Assembly: GCF_000179615.1 (NCBI RefSeq)
Contig: NZ_AEDD01000009.1
Coordinates: 62,001 to 126,000 of the forward strand
Reading direction: 5' to 3'
Source: Paenibacillus curdlanolyticus YK9
Lineage (GTDB): Bacteria; Bacillota; Bacilli; Paenibacillales; Paenibacillaceae
DNA length: 64,000 nucleotides
Shown here: positions 17,800-26,407 of the stretch, piece after piece
Position numbering within the stretch: position 1 is the stretch's first letter
Layout: each line of letters starts with the position of its first letter
Made by a program: the position numbers and the translations under genes
Notes under the pieces: model-generated
The model's database searches: none
Seen by the model: the letters and a program-made list of their open reading frames with translations, nothing else
Told to the model about the DNA's origin: nothing

Positions 17800-18412
17800 C
17801 GCGCAGTTCATCTCCTATTCCTCGCAGCTTACGCAGCCACGGGGCGATCAATTGTTCATCAAGCTCATTGCGGGAAGAGAGCTCAATGAGCTGATCAGCC
17901 AGCTCGCCAGCTCCCTTGCTTTCTATTGCTGCTTGCACAATTATATCAGCGCGATCGATACGGTCGCGAAGAACGTTAAACAATAGCTCATGCGATAAAG
18001 GGACGACATACAGCTTCCGCCCATTACACTGCACTTCCAGACTGTGACCGAGCAGCCAATCGTCAACCTCCAGCGCATATCTGCAGCCATGCGCACGCAC
18101 AATGAAGCCCCCTACGACCTCGACAGGCGCTCCCTCGATCACATAATGGCTGAGCAGCGATTGAAAGCGTTCCGTCTCGCTCCAGTGCTGCGAATCGACG
18201 CTGTAGCGCTCAAGTCGCTTATGAAGCAGCACCGCGCTATCCAAATCCGCATAGATATCCAGGTCACGAGGCGCACGCCCAATCCCAATGCCGCGAAGCG
18301 CAAGTCCCGTACTACCCCCGATGACCCAACGCGCACCGCTGTCATGCACAGCATCGGCAATAACGCCCATTACAAACTCCAGCCGCTCCAACTGCTCCAG
18401 TTGTACCATCAT
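17789..18412 (-). CDS. Nucleotidyltransferase-fold protein between two ferredoxins
   Basis: A 207-aa protein with the pol-beta-type nucleotidyltransferase signature: WVIGGSTGLALRGIGIGRAP followed by RDLDIYAD, that is hG[GS] then DxD. A later acidic residue is seen in APVEVVGGFIV (Glu rather than Asp is the probable third carboxylate). The C-terminal part (LSHELLFNVLRDRIDRADII) resembles the helical half of AbiEii/MNT-type proteins. AAAGGA lies five bases before the ATG. Overlaps the first ferredoxin gene by 11 bases. Target (RNA, protein or small molecule) is unknown; no toxin or antitoxin partner is visible. Confidence 0.78.
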   Translation of the reverse strand: MMVQLEQLERLEFVMGVIADAVHDSGARWVIGGSTGLALRGIGIGRAPRDLDIYADLDSAVLLHKRLERYSVDSQHWSETERFQSLLSHYVIEGAPVEVVGGFIVRAHGCRYALEVDDWLLGHSLEVQCNGRKLYVVPLSHELLFNVLRDRIDRADIIVQAAIESKGAGELADQLIELSSRNELDEQLIAPWLRKLRGIGDELRDER

Positions 18413-18436
18413 GCACGTCCTTTCGAGGGCGGAGTT

Positions 18437-18733
18437 CTAAAAATATGGCTTATTGATCGCTACAATTCGACCATCCATCGATTTCACCGTTGCTTGGCAG
18501 CCAAGCCTGTAGCCTTGATCGAATTCTTCCGGTTCAAGACGGTCCCATTCTGAATCCGTAATTTCGCCCAGAAGATCGCCGCCTTCCTCAATGAGGCAGC
18601 GGCAGCGTGCGCAAGTGCCGCGCGAGCATGAGAACTGCCAATCAACGTCAGCTTTAAGTGCCAGATCAAGCAGCGTAAATCCTTCTATTGGCTCGATTGC
18701 TGCCGTTTTAGTTCTCCCTTTCAGCTCAAGCAT
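18437..18733 (-). CDS. 2Fe-2S ferredoxin (second of two)
   Basis: A 98-aa single-domain plant-type ferredoxin: GFTLLDLALKADVDWQFSCS, cluster ligands CSRGTCARC (C-x4-C-x2-C) and a fourth Cys in QGYRLGCQATV. Acidic stretches (EEGGDLLGEITDSEWDRLE) are typical of ferredoxins. Start ATG follows GGTGGAGG at ten bases. Separated from the nucleotidyltransferase start by 24 bases, so probably one transcript. Distinct in sequence from the first ferredoxin, so not a recent duplication. Confidence 0.92.
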   Translation of the reverse strand: MLELKGRTKTAAIEPIEGFTLLDLALKADVDWQFSCSRGTCARCRCLIEEGGDLLGEITDSEWDRLEPEEFDQGYRLGCQATVKSMDGRIVAINKPYF

Positions 18734-18769
18734 GAATATCTTCCCTCCACCTCTCAGTAGTCAAACCCC

Positions 18770-18952
18770 TTATGTAAACACAGTGAAAGCGCCATAAATA
18801 AATCCGAAGACTAACAAAATGAATGCAATAATCGATAGCAGCAGCCTTACTACGCCTTTCGTCTTATACCTCGCAAAGGATATTAAAAAAGCAGCAAATG
18901 CCATTAGTCCGATTCCTACAAAAGAAATCCACATCTTTGTCATGGGATCCAA
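18770..18952 (-). CDS. yphE: YphE-like membrane protein (DUF2768)
   Basis: 60-aa protein with two membrane segments (MWISFVGIGLMAFAAFLISF and LLLSIIAFILLVFGFIYGAF) separated by a short basic loop (ARYKTKGVVR). Size, topology and location between gpsA and yphF match B. subtilis YphE. Start is either TTG at 18952 or ATG three codons in (18943); neither ribosome site is ideal. Function unknown; in B. subtilis it lies among sporulation genes. Confidence 0.8.
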   Translation of the reverse strand: MDPMTKMWISFVGIGLMAFAAFLISFARYKTKGVVRLLLSIIAFILLVFGFIYGAFTVFT

Positions 18953-19004
18953 GCCTGTTCACGCCCCCGTCCGTCATCCAACTTAGATTGTCCAGCTGTT
19001 CAAT

Positions 19005-19043
19005 AAAAAAGAAACGGCGAACCGTCATGGACGGCGCCGTTTC
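19005..19043 (-). terminator. Terminator of spoVIF
   Basis: Minus strand GAAACGGCG/CGCCGTTTC outer stem, CCGTC/GACGG inner stem, followed by TTTTTT; 55 bases after the spoVIF stop. Confidence 0.85.
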
Positions 19044-19097
19044 GTCTTCCCCGTTTTGGTGAAAGTCATACACGAACGGTGTTTCGGCGCTATGCCG

Positions 19098-19379
19098 TCA
19101 CTTTTTCATCATTAATTTCATAATGGTTTCCATGTTAGACATATTCATGCCGCTCGCTTTAACCGCTTTAACGATGTCCGAGATCGTCTGATCCGACACC
19201 GGAACCTTAGCCATTGCTGAAACCTGCTTAATCAGCTTCTTAAGCTCCGCTTCGCTCTGCATCGTCTCTGCTGTTACGCCGCTAGCGAGCTTTTTCACTT
19301 CGGATTCCGATATCGCCTTGCCCGTTTTTTTGTTGACGGCACTCAGTACGTCTTTAGACAGGTTTTTCTTGTCTGCCAT
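19098..19379 (-). CDS. spoVIF: Stage VI sporulation protein F
   Basis: Late mother-cell protein needed for proper coat assembly in the SpoVIF family (known from B. subtilis, there at a different locus). The 93-aa lysine-rich protein has KNLSKDVLSAVNKKTGKAI and a helical middle ending with AKVPVSDQTISDIVKAVKAS, which fits the family; no membrane segment. Strong ribosome site GGAGGAGGCGGCGAAG. Followed by its own terminator, so expressed separately from gpsA by a sporulation promoter is likely; a promoter was not clear by eye. Confidence 0.85.
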   Translation of the reverse strand: MADKKNLSKDVLSAVNKKTGKAISESEVKKLASGVTAETMQSEAELKKLIKQVSAMAKVPVSDQTISDIVKAVKASGMNMSNMETIMKLMMKK

Positions 19380-19459
19380 CTTCGCCGCCTCCTCCCTATG
19401 CGCAGCAACTCCGATTCCTTAAGCGAAATCGTACGCTGCTAGCATCATATGAGAGGCGT

Positions 19460-20518
19460 TTAGCTTTGGTGTAGGCCCCAGTCCTGAGCGACTTGCTCGC
19501 TCTCATGCGTCCGTCCGCGCCCCATAAGCAATCCGACCGCAGTCTTTGGCGCGCATCCCTCGAACAGCACTTGATAAAGCTGCTCAGCGATTGGCATCTC
19601 CACCTCGTAGCGTTCTGCGAGCTTGCGAGCAGCCATCGTCGTTCGTACGCCTTCGACGACCATCCCCATCCGCGAGAGCACCTCTTCGAGCTCCAGCCCT
19701 TCGGCCAGCATTGAGCCTGCTCGCCAGTTCCGACTATGCTTGCTTGTGCTCGTTACAACAAGGTCACCCACGCCAGCAAGTCCTGCGAACGTCAGCGTAT
19801 TGGCCCCCATCGCCGTTCCAAGCCGGCTTATTTCAGCGAGACCGCGCGTCAATAAAGCTGCTTTCGCATTGTCGCCGAAGCCGAGCCCATCCGATAATCC
19901 GGCGCCTAATGCAATAATATTTTTAATCGCGCCAGCTACCTCCACCCCAATGACGTCCGGGTTGGTATAAACTCTGAAGTAAGCGTTTATAAAAGCATCT
20001 TGCGCCTGCTCTGCACAGGATTGATCCACTGATGCCACGACAACGGTCGTCGGCTGACGCCGCGCAACCTCTTCTGCATGGCTCGGGCCGGACAGCACGA
20101 CCATTGAATCTTCCGATCTGCCTAATTCCTCCGACAATACTGTTGTCATTCGATTCAATGTCTCTGACTCAAATCCTTTAGTTGCATGAACGACAAGTGC
20201 ATTTGCCGGCAGTGATGGAGCAGCCTGCTTAGCCACCTCACGCATCGCCGAAGATGGGGAAGTAAATAATACGAGCTCTGCGCCATCAAGCGCGTCACTC
20301 ATCACAGCTGTTGCTTTCAACGAGCTTGGAAGCGGGCAATCTGGCAAGTAGCGACTGTTCGTATGTGTCGTATTCATTTCTTCTGCCTGCAGCGCATTCC
20401 TCGTCCAGATGGAGACATCAAACCCATTATCGCATAGCACTGCGGCCAGCGCCGTCCCCCAGCTTCCTGCAACAAGCACTGCTGCTTTACGTCCATTCGT
20501 TCGGATTTCATTCATCAT
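19460..20518 (-). CDS. gpsA: Glycerol-3-phosphate dehydrogenase NAD(P)+
   Basis: Makes sn-glycerol-3-phosphate from dihydroxyacetone phosphate for phospholipid synthesis, feeding PlsY encoded next to it. The 352-aa protein has HATKGFE, VVLSGPSHAEEVA, VEVAGAIKNIIALGAGLSDG with the catalytic Lys in AGAIKN, NAKAALLTRGLAEISRLG and TFAGLAGVGDLVVT. Oddity: the dinucleotide loop reads LVAGSWGTALA, where the family has LGAGSWGTALA, so the first glycine of GxGxxG is Val (codon GTT). Everything else looks intact. Confidence 0.96.
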   Translation of the reverse strand: MMNEIRTNGRKAAVLVAGSWGTALAAVLCDNGFDVSIWTRNALQAEEMNTTHTNSRYLPDCPLPSSLKATAVMSDALDGAELVLFTSPSSAMREVAKQAAPSLPANALVVHATKGFESETLNRMTTVLSEELGRSEDSMVVLSGPSHAEEVARRQPTTVVVASVDQSCAEQAQDAFINAYFRVYTNPDVIGVEVAGAIKNIIALGAGLSDGLGFGDNAKAALLTRGLAEISRLGTAMGANTLTFAGLAGVGDLVVTSTSKHSRNWRAGSMLAEGLELEEVLSRMGMVVEGVRTTMAARKLAERYEVEMPIAEQLYQVLFEGCAPKTAVGLLMGRGRTHESEQVAQDWGLHQS

Positions 20519-20527
20519 TAGATTCGT

Positions 20528-21130
20528 CTACCCTTTCTTCGCGCCCAGCTTGTTTTCTTTACCTTGTACAAGCTTCACCAAATTCGACCGGTGCCGTACG
20601 AATGCGAAGACGCAAATCAACAAGCTAGCCCACAATAGCGGTCCCGCTCCTGTCATAAAACCAACGCCGACTGGAACAAGCGCTGCAAAAAACAGCGAGC
20701 CAACGGAAACATAACGCGTAATTGCGATGATCGCGATTGCGACAAGACCTGCGATGAGGGCAGGTATGAAGGCAAGCGTCATAATTGCGCCAACTGTCGT
20801 AGCGATTCCTTTGCCGCCTTTAAATCGGAACCAAATCGGCCAATTATGGCCTACGATAGCGGCCAAGCCGCATAGTACCGGCGTCCAAGACTCATATTCA
20901 CCGTTAAGCGCATAGCCAACTCCTACAGCTGCAACCCCTTTGAGAATATCGAGAATGAATACCGCGATGCCCGGCCCTTTTCCAAGTACGCGCAGCGTAT
21001 TCGTCGCCCCCGCATTGCCGCTGCCATGCTGCCTAATGTCGATGCCCTTCACTAAACGTGCAATGACGATGCTAAAAGATACAGATCCTAACAAATAACT
21101 AATGACAACCGCGATGACTGCGTTTAACAA
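20528..21130 (-). CDS. plsY: Glycerol-3-phosphate acyltransferase PlsY
   Basis: First acylation of glycerol-3-phosphate, using acyl-phosphate. The 200-aa membrane protein has five hydrophobic segments and the three cytoplasmic motifs: SYLLGSVSFSIVIAR, the GSGNAGATNTLRVLGKG loop, and RFKGGKGIATTVGA. Start is TTG with GGGGAG seven bases upstream. Lies between der and gpsA, the source of its substrate; the C-terminus is Lys-rich (GKENKLGAKKG). Confidence 0.96.
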   Translation of the reverse strand: MLNAVIAVVISYLLGSVSFSIVIARLVKGIDIRQHGSGNAGATNTLRVLGKGPGIAVFILDILKGVAAVGVGYALNGEYESWTPVLCGLAAIVGHNWPIWFRFKGGKGIATTVGAIMTLAFIPALIAGLVAIAIIAITRYVSVGSLFFAALVPVGVGFMTGAGPLLWASLLICVFAFVRHRSNLVKLVQGKENKLGAKKG

Positions 21131-21198
21131 TGTCGTTCTCCCCTACATGCCTAGTCCATCTGACTAGTCGTTATTGTGCAATCCGCCCCAATCGCCGC

Positions 21199-22521
21199 TT
21201 AATCCGAATCGGATTTACGGCGTGTGAACAGGCGAACCGGCGTCCCCTCAAAGTTAAAAGCAGCCCGTATTTTATTTTCTAAGTACCGCTCATACGAGAA
21301 ATGCATAATCTCCGGATCATTAACGAAAATAACGATCGTAGGCGGTTTCGTCGCCACCTGCGTCGCATAGTTAATCCGAAGCCGCTTGCCTTTATCCGTT
21401 GGCGGCGGATTAATTGCAACTGCATCCGAGATAACATCATTCAATACGTGGGTTTGAATGCGCAGCGCATGCTGCTCAGATACATGGTTAACAATCGGTA
21501 GCAGCTTGTGCAAGCGTTGCTTCGTTTTCGCGGAAAGGAAAGCAATCGGCGCATAGTGCATGAACAAGAAGTGATCGCGAACGTCCTGCGTGAAATGACT
21601 CATCGTCTTCTCGTCCCGTTCGACAGCATCCCACTTATTGACCACAAAAATAGAAGCTTTGCCTGCTTCATGCGCGTATCCCGCGATATGCTTGTCTTGC
21701 TCGATGATTCCTTCTTCTCCGTTTATGAGAATCAGAACAACATCCGCACGCTCAATCGCTTTCAAGGAGCGCATAACGCTGTACTTCTCCGTTGTTTCGT
21801 AAACTTTGCCGCGTTTGCGCATACCGGCTGTATCAATCAGCACGTAACGCTGGCCATCCTTCTCGAACGGCGTATCAATCGCGTCGCGCGTCGTGCCAGC
21901 CACGTCGCTTACGATTACGCGTTCTTCGCCCAAAATCGCATTGACAAGCGACGATTTGCCAACATTCGGTCGGCCGATCAACGCAACGCGAATAACATCC
22001 TCGTCATACTCTTCATCCACTTGCTCGGGTAATTTCTCTACAGCAGCATCCAGCAGATCGCCGATGCCCGTCCCGTGCGATCCCGAAATCGCTACAGGCG
22101 TTCCGAAGCCTAATCCATAAAATTCGTACACATCATCCATACGGTTAAAGTTATCCACTTTATTGACCGCGACGACGATTGGTTTGCGCGAACGGAAGAG
22201 CATTTGGGCTACTTCATCATCCGCATGGGTCATTCCGGCTTTTGCATCTACCATGAATATAATAACGTCCGCTTCTTCAACAGCAAGCTCAGCTTGCATT
22301 CGGACCGATTTCATGATCTCGTCTTCGCCATCGATTTCAATACCACCAGTATCGACGATGCTAAACGCTCTGCCATTCCATTCACCTGTGCCATAGATCC
22401 GGTCGCGGGTTACGCCCGGCTTATCTTCAACAATGGCCAGCCGATCACCGATGACCCGATTAAAGATGGTGGACTTCCCTACATTCGGCCGTCCGACAAT
22501 TGCTATAACGGGTCTTGCCAT
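21199..22521 (-). CDS. der: Ribosome-associated GTPase Der (EngA)
   Basis: Essential double GTPase for 50S subunit assembly, 440 aa. First G domain: [29 protein letters not shown]; second: [56 protein letters not shown]-like C-terminal domain ends with the family segment [13 protein letters not shown]. Starts ATG, in line with B. subtilis yphC/der, followed by plsY and gpsA. Confidence 0.98.
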   Translation of the reverse strand: MARPVIAIVGRPNVGKSTIFNRVIGDRLAIVEDKPGVTRDRIYGTGEWNGRAFSIVDTGGIEIDGEDEIMKSVRMQAELAVEEADVIIFMVDAKAGMTHADDEVAQMLFRSRKPIVVAVNKVDNFNRMDDVYEFYGLGFGTPVAISGSHGTGIGDLLDAAVEKLPEQVDEEYDEDVIRVALIGRPNVGKSSLVNAILGEERVIVSDVAGTTRDAIDTPFEKDGQRYVLIDTAGMRKRGKVYETTEKYSVMRSLKAIERADVVLILINGEEGIIEQDKHIAGYAHEAGKASIFVVNKWDAVERDEKTMSHFTQDVRDHFLFMHYAPIAFLSAKTKQRLHKLLPIVNHVSEQHALRIQTHVLNDVISDAVAINPPPTDKGKRLRINYATQVATKPPTIVIFVNDPEIMHFSYERYLENKIRAAFNFEGTPVRLFTRRKSDSD

Positions 22522-22600
22522 AAGATTCCACTCCTTCGAAAATACTCACGATAACCATCATAGCAAAAAAAAATCAGCTTGGCTAACATTTCATATCCCG

Positions 22601-22786
22601 CTATGTATGATGATCAACCAGAACAAAGCTGCCGTTCTTTAAATCATGTGCATTTGCATCTAAAATTTTTTCGAGCAAAAAAGCCGTCCTCTGAAGGTTA
22701 TCCGCATTCGCCTCAATAAAAACCGGAGCTCCCCCACTCATCACGGATGCTCCTTCTGTTGACACGATTGCCACGATGCGCGCCAT
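22601..22786 (-). CDS. Small partner of the YIEGI protein (capping complex subunit)
   Basis: 61-aa soluble protein, ARIVAIVSTEGASVMSGGAP then VFIEANADNLQRTAFLLEKI, ending LVDHHT. It matches my recollection of the short protein annotated as capping complex subunit for YIEGI, always next to the YIEGI gene. GGGGGGAG precedes its ATG, which begins two bases after the YIEGI stop, indicating tight coupling and a stoichiometric complex. Role in the cell is not established to my knowledge. Confidence 0.75.
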   Translation of the reverse strand: MARIVAIVSTEGASVMSGGAPVFIEANADNLQRTAFLLEKILDANAHDLKNGSFVLVDHHT

Positions 22787-22788
22787 TA

Positions 22789-23706
22789 TTAACTCCCCCC
22801 TTTATTCACCGAAGCTTCTGTCGGCATTCGTACCGCAGATTCCAGGATCGGGACACGCCTAACGACTTCCGCCGCTTTCCCTGCATCCTTCTCCTGCGGA
22901 AGCATGAATACACCAAGCCTTCCGTCGCGCATGTCCAGCTTGGCCATCGGAACCAGTGACGGTTCGCCGCTATCGCGGAAAACGCCGAGTATCGTCGATA
23001 GATCGTACAATATCGCTTGCCTCTGACCAAGATTCGACAGCGTCGCTTTCCCATTCGGATTAAACGGCTTGACGATGACCCCTAAACCTCGCTCAGCGAT
23101 CAGCTCTTGATCCGCTTTCAGTCCTACGTTCATAATATAAATGTCGCCCACGTAAAGATCCGGGCCTTCGATTCGCAGCGGCGCAGATTCCACTTCCGCA
23201 ATATGCGAGATCGATTTGCCTGACTTCAAAAACTGAACAACAAAGATTAAAACGGCTCCTGCAAGACTACCGATCCAGATGTTAAATGCAATCGAAAAAA
23301 GGCTCGTCAGCAGCGATGTAAATATAACAAGGTAGTTGCGCCCCTCAAAAACCATTGCAATTCCTTCAATATAGGTTGTTCCCCGAGAAACCAGCTCCAT
23401 GCTATCGATATTCGTCAGCGTATCTCTCTCCATTTTTCTAACATCTCGAAACTGCTGAGCCGCAAGCGTCAAGAAGGTGATGGCCGTATAATCCTTCTTA
23501 TATAATGCTGGAATGGCAACAGCTCCTAATGCAGCAGCGATGATGCCAAGCGAAACATGTATAATTCTGCCGTGAGGATAGGTGGGATACTGTCGATAAT
23601 CGGTTCGCATCATAAGAAGCCTCGCAGCTAATCCAAATAGGACGCCTATCGATACGCCAAGCATATATTTATGATTGCTTGTGTACGTTTCTAACCAATG
23701 GACCAT
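22789..23706 (-). CDS. YIEGI-family membrane protein
   Basis: 305-aa protein with several N-terminal membrane helices (YMLGVSIGVLFGLAARLLM, IIHVSLGIIAAALGAVAIPAL) and a further pair near residue 140, then a soluble domain. The name-giving motif appears as TYIEGIAMVFEGRNYL. The soluble part (IYIMNVGLKADQELIAERGL, ILYDLSTILGVFRDSGEPS) has no catalytic signature I can name. Start has GGAGG nine bases upstream; a longer frame adds 43 unlikely residues. Between a YphA-like gene and its small partner, in the block conserved among spore formers. Confidence 0.85.
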   Translation of the reverse strand: MVHWLETYTSNHKYMLGVSIGVLFGLAARLLMMRTDYRQYPTYPHGRIIHVSLGIIAAALGAVAIPALYKKDYTAITFLTLAAQQFRDVRKMERDTLTNIDSMELVSRGTTYIEGIAMVFEGRNYLVIFTSLLTSLFSIAFNIWIGSLAGAVLIFVVQFLKSGKSISHIAEVESAPLRIEGPDLYVGDIYIMNVGLKADQELIAERGLGVIVKPFNPNGKATLSNLGQRQAILYDLSTILGVFRDSGEPSLVPMAKLDMRDGRLGVFMLPQEKDAGKAAEVVRRVPILESAVRMPTEASVNKGGS

Positions 23707-23708
23707 CG

Positions 23709-24362
23709 TTATACGCCTCCTTCTCCCTCTCCTGCAGCTCGAGTAAACCATTTGGCAGTTACAGCTTTTGTGCCGCGAGCGATCAATACAACAATCCGAG
23801 CCGTAAACCATGCTAATAAGTAACTGTCCCACCAAGCGAGCGAGCCAATCGTTATTGGCTTCACTGATGAAGCTGGCAGCAGGCTGCCCACAAGCATCGG
23901 TTCCGCAATGGAAGCCAGCGTGACGACGCCAAATAACAAGGATGCACGGCTCAGCGCACTAAGCGAAGCTGTCAGTCCGATCAATATCGCTGCGTCTGCA
24001 GTCGCATCCATCACGATAAGTACAGGGTCATTCGTATAAAGCATACGAAGCCAGCCCCCCATTATCCCAGCCAACAAAGCAGCAAAAAACAAATAAAAAC
24101 GCTGCAACGAGCCTTCCACAGGCCGTAATGCAAGGATTGCGATTGACCATACGCCTAACCAACAAACCGTGAGGCTAATTCCTCCTAGATTTTCGTTCAA
24201 AAAATCAAACGGGACAACGATATTGGACAAGAGTATACAGCCAGCTGCCAAAATCGCAATATGCCGCGGCCGCACATCATCCGCCAACCATTTCCACCAG
24301 CCAGTAAACAATAAAATGGCCATTATGGTAAGGAGCCAATAAGAAATATACCCTGGATTCAT
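23709..24362 (-). CDS. yphA: YphA-like membrane protein
   Basis: 217-aa protein with six or seven membrane segments (ISYWLLTIMAILLFTGWW, PRHIAILAAGCILLSNIVV, FYLFFAALLAGIMGGWLRML) and a basic tail. Position upstream of the YIEGI gene and downstream of the S1-domain gene corresponds to yphA in B. subtilis. The ATG is 12 bases after GAGGTG, so an upstream in-frame GTG is possible. Stop TAA is two bases before the next ATG, showing translational coupling. Function unknown. Confidence 0.75.
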   Translation of the reverse strand: MNPGYISYWLLTIMAILLFTGWWKWLADDVRPRHIAILAAGCILLSNIVVPFDFLNENLGGISLTVCWLGVWSIAILALRPVEGSLQRFYLFFAALLAGIMGGWLRMLYTNDPVLIVMDATADAAILIGLTASLSALSRASLLFGVVTLASIAEPMLVGSLLPASSVKPITIGSLAWWDSYLLAWFTARIVVLIARGTKAVTAKWFTRAAGEGEGGV

Positions 24363-24432
24363 AACAGCTACGTTCACCTCGCTTGCCTGTATTATGCACA
24401 ATGAAAGCGAAGCATAACCCCAACCGCAGCTT

Positions 24433-24480
24433 AAAACAAAACAAGCCTGCAACTAGCTTTCGCTAATGGCAGGCTTGTTT
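24433..24480 (-). terminator. Terminator of the S1-domain protein gene
   Basis: Minus strand ACAAGCCTGC/GCAGGCTTGT stem with an 18-base loop, followed by TTTGTTTT, 40 bases after the stop. Confidence 0.8.
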
Positions 24481-24520
24481 CTATTATCGTACCTTATGGC
24501 CCATGGCCAAGGGAAGGAAC

Positions 24521-25744
24521 TTATTTAAATTTGCTCAGCTTATCGCCGAAACGCTCGCCGAGCGTGAAGCTCAGGCTTTGGTTATTTGCTGCGATTGCTG
24601 CACTATGGTCTTCTTTTGGCGCACGTGCCGGACGCTCAGCGCGCGGAGCTTGCTCCGGAGCTTCTTCTGTTTCCTTGATGGACAAGGATACACGTTTTTG
24701 CGCTGGGTTGAAGTCAAGGATCTTAGCTTTAACTTCTTGACCTTCTTTCAACACTTCATGCGGCGTAGCTACATGGCGGTGTGCGATTTGCGAAATGTGT
24801 ACGAGGCCTTCAACGCCTGGCGCGATTTCGATGAATGCACCGAAATCAACGATACGACGAACCGTACCCGTAACGATATCACCTGTATTAAAGCTATTGA
24901 TTGCGGAATCCCAAGGACCTGGTTGCGCAGCTTTCATGCTGAGGCTGATTTTGCCAGCGGCAGGATCAACTTTCAACACTTTAACACGTACCGATTGGCC
25001 TTCAGAAACGGCATCTTTCGGATGTGCAACATGCTGCCACGAGATTTCGGAAACGTGAACAAGGCCGTCGATGCCGCCGATATCGATGAATGCACCGAAT
25101 GGCGTCAGGCGTTGTACCGTACCTTCAAGCTCTTGACCTGGCTCAAGCGAAGCAATGATCTTTTGTTTATTCGCTTCGAAGTCTGCTTCCAGCACTTCTT
25201 TAGCGGACAGGATTACTTTGTTGTTCTCGCGGTCAATTTCTTTCACTTTGACTTTGATCGAACGGCCTTTGTAATCCGAGAAATCTTCAACGAAGTGACG
25301 CTCTACCATCGATGCCGGAATGAAGCCGCGTACGCCAACATCCGCTACGAGACCGCCCTTCACAACATCAGCGATAACAACGTCGAATGCTTCGCTGTTG
25401 TCGAATTTAGCTTGCAGTTCTTCCCATGCTTTCTCGCCATCGATTGCGCGTTTGGAAAGCACGAGCTTTTCTTTCTCGTCGTCGATGCTAACAACTTTCA
25501 GTTCAACCTCTTGGCCAACTTGAACTGCTGTAGCAGCGTTGTCGAGCTGTACCGACGACAGCTCACGCAGCGGAATCACGCCGTCATATTTATATCCAAG
25601 GCTAACCGTAGCTTGGTTGTCTTCGATTTTGACGATCGTGCCTTTAACCGTGTCGCCCTTCTTCAAGGACACAAAGTTGTCCAAGGCGTCCTGGCTGATC
25701 GTTTCCGCAGCTGTGGTTTCTTCAATCTTCGTTTCTTCTGACAT
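24521..25744 (-). CDS. ypfD: S1-domain RNA-binding protein (30S protein S1-like, YpfD)
   Basis: 407-aa RNA-binding protein with four S1 domains beginning near residues 22 (GDTVKGTIVKIEDNQATVSL), 107, 193 (ELEGTVQRLTPFGAFIDIGG) and 278 (IVTGTVRRIVDFGAFIEIAP); the last two contain GLVHISE/ISQ signatures and are the most canonical. The acidic N-terminus (SEETKIEETTAAETI) and charged tail are short. Start chosen after GAGGAGG at nine bases. Adjacent to plsC and cmk as in other Firmicutes. Shorter than proteobacterial S1 (six domains), typical for Bacilli. Confidence 0.93.
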   Translation of the reverse strand: MSEETKIEETTAAETISQDALDNFVSLKKGDTVKGTIVKIEDNQATVSLGYKYDGVIPLRELSSVQLDNAATAVQVGQEVELKVVSIDDEKEKLVLSKRAIDGEKAWEELQAKFDNSEAFDVVIADVVKGGLVADVGVRGFIPASMVERHFVEDFSDYKGRSIKVKVKEIDRENNKVILSAKEVLEADFEANKQKIIASLEPGQELEGTVQRLTPFGAFIDIGGIDGLVHVSEISWQHVAHPKDAVSEGQSVRVKVLKVDPAAGKISLSMKAAQPGPWDSAINSFNTGDIVTGTVRRIVDFGAFIEIAPGVEGLVHISQIAHRHVATPHEVLKEGQEVKAKILDFNPAQKRVSLSIKETEEAPEQAPRAERPARAPKEDHSAAIAANNQSLSFTLGERFGDKLSKFK

Positions 25745-25831
25745 TGAAAATAACCTCCTCAATTCATACCCCAACATTTATTTAAACCTGCCCGCCCTGG
25801 TTGAAACAGGACGAAACACAGCGTTTAAAAC

Positions 25832-26404
25832 TTATTTTTTTCGCAACGAGCGAATATCGCTCATTATGCGTTCAGTCACTCGTTCCAGCGCATCCGTTGA
25901 TGGTTCTGCAATAATATCAGATAAATCCACTGGCGGACCATATCGGACGATCATTTTACGAAAAAGTTTATAATTGCCCTCGATGTATACAGGAACGATT
26001 GCTGCACCGCTTCGCAGAGCAATCATCGCTGCGCCCTTCTTGCCTGCATCGCCTGTGCTCTTGCGCGTCCCCTCTGGGAAAATGCCCATCATGCCGCCGT
26101 TATTAAGGAGCTCAATCGAAGACCGAATCGACTCCTTGCTGACACCGCCGCGCTTGACAGGGAATGCGCCGCACTGGCGAATCACCCAACCAAACAAAGG
26201 GATGTCAAACAACTCCGCCTTTGCCATGAAGTTAACCTTACGCTTAAGCTTTATTCCGATCGTAGGCGGATCGAGTACGCTTAAGTGATTGGAAGCTAGA
26301 ATGACAGGGCCACCCGTAGGCACATGCTCCCGCCCTACCGCTTCCAATCGGAACAAGAGCCCATATAGAAGGCGCAGCAATGCGCGACAAAAGATATATA
26401 CCAT
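25832..26404 (-). CDS. plsC: 1-acyl-sn-glycerol-3-phosphate acyltransferase
   Basis: Second acylation giving phosphatidic acid, 190 aa. The catalytic H-x4-D motif is in ASNHLSVLDPPTIG and the substrate site in GIFPEGTRKSTG; also PVKRGGVSKESIRSSIELL and AAIVPVYIEGNYK. One N-terminal hydrophobic helix anchors it to the membrane. Lies three bases downstream of cmk and upstream of the S1 gene, a common order; works downstream of PlsY encoded at 20528-21130. Confidence 0.95.
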   Translation of the reverse strand: MVYIFCRALLRLLYGLLFRLEAVGREHVPTGGPVILASNHLSVLDPPTIGIKLKRKVNFMAKAELFDIPLFGWVIRQCGAFPVKRGGVSKESIRSSIELLNNGGMMGIFPEGTRKSTGDAGKKGAAMIALRSGAAIVPVYIEGNYKLFRKMIVRYGPPVDLSDIIAEPSTDALERVTERIMSDIRSLRKK

Positions 26405-26407
26405 AGT

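Noticed and set aside
17789-18412. Toxin-antitoxin or abortive infection module (AbiEii-like)
   Set aside because: The fold hints at it, but no antitoxin or partner gene is beside it; neighbours are ferredoxins.
24503-25741. 412-codon plus-strand frame opposite the S1-domain gene
   Set aside because: Antisense shadow; composition is Phe/Arg-rich and unlike a real protein.
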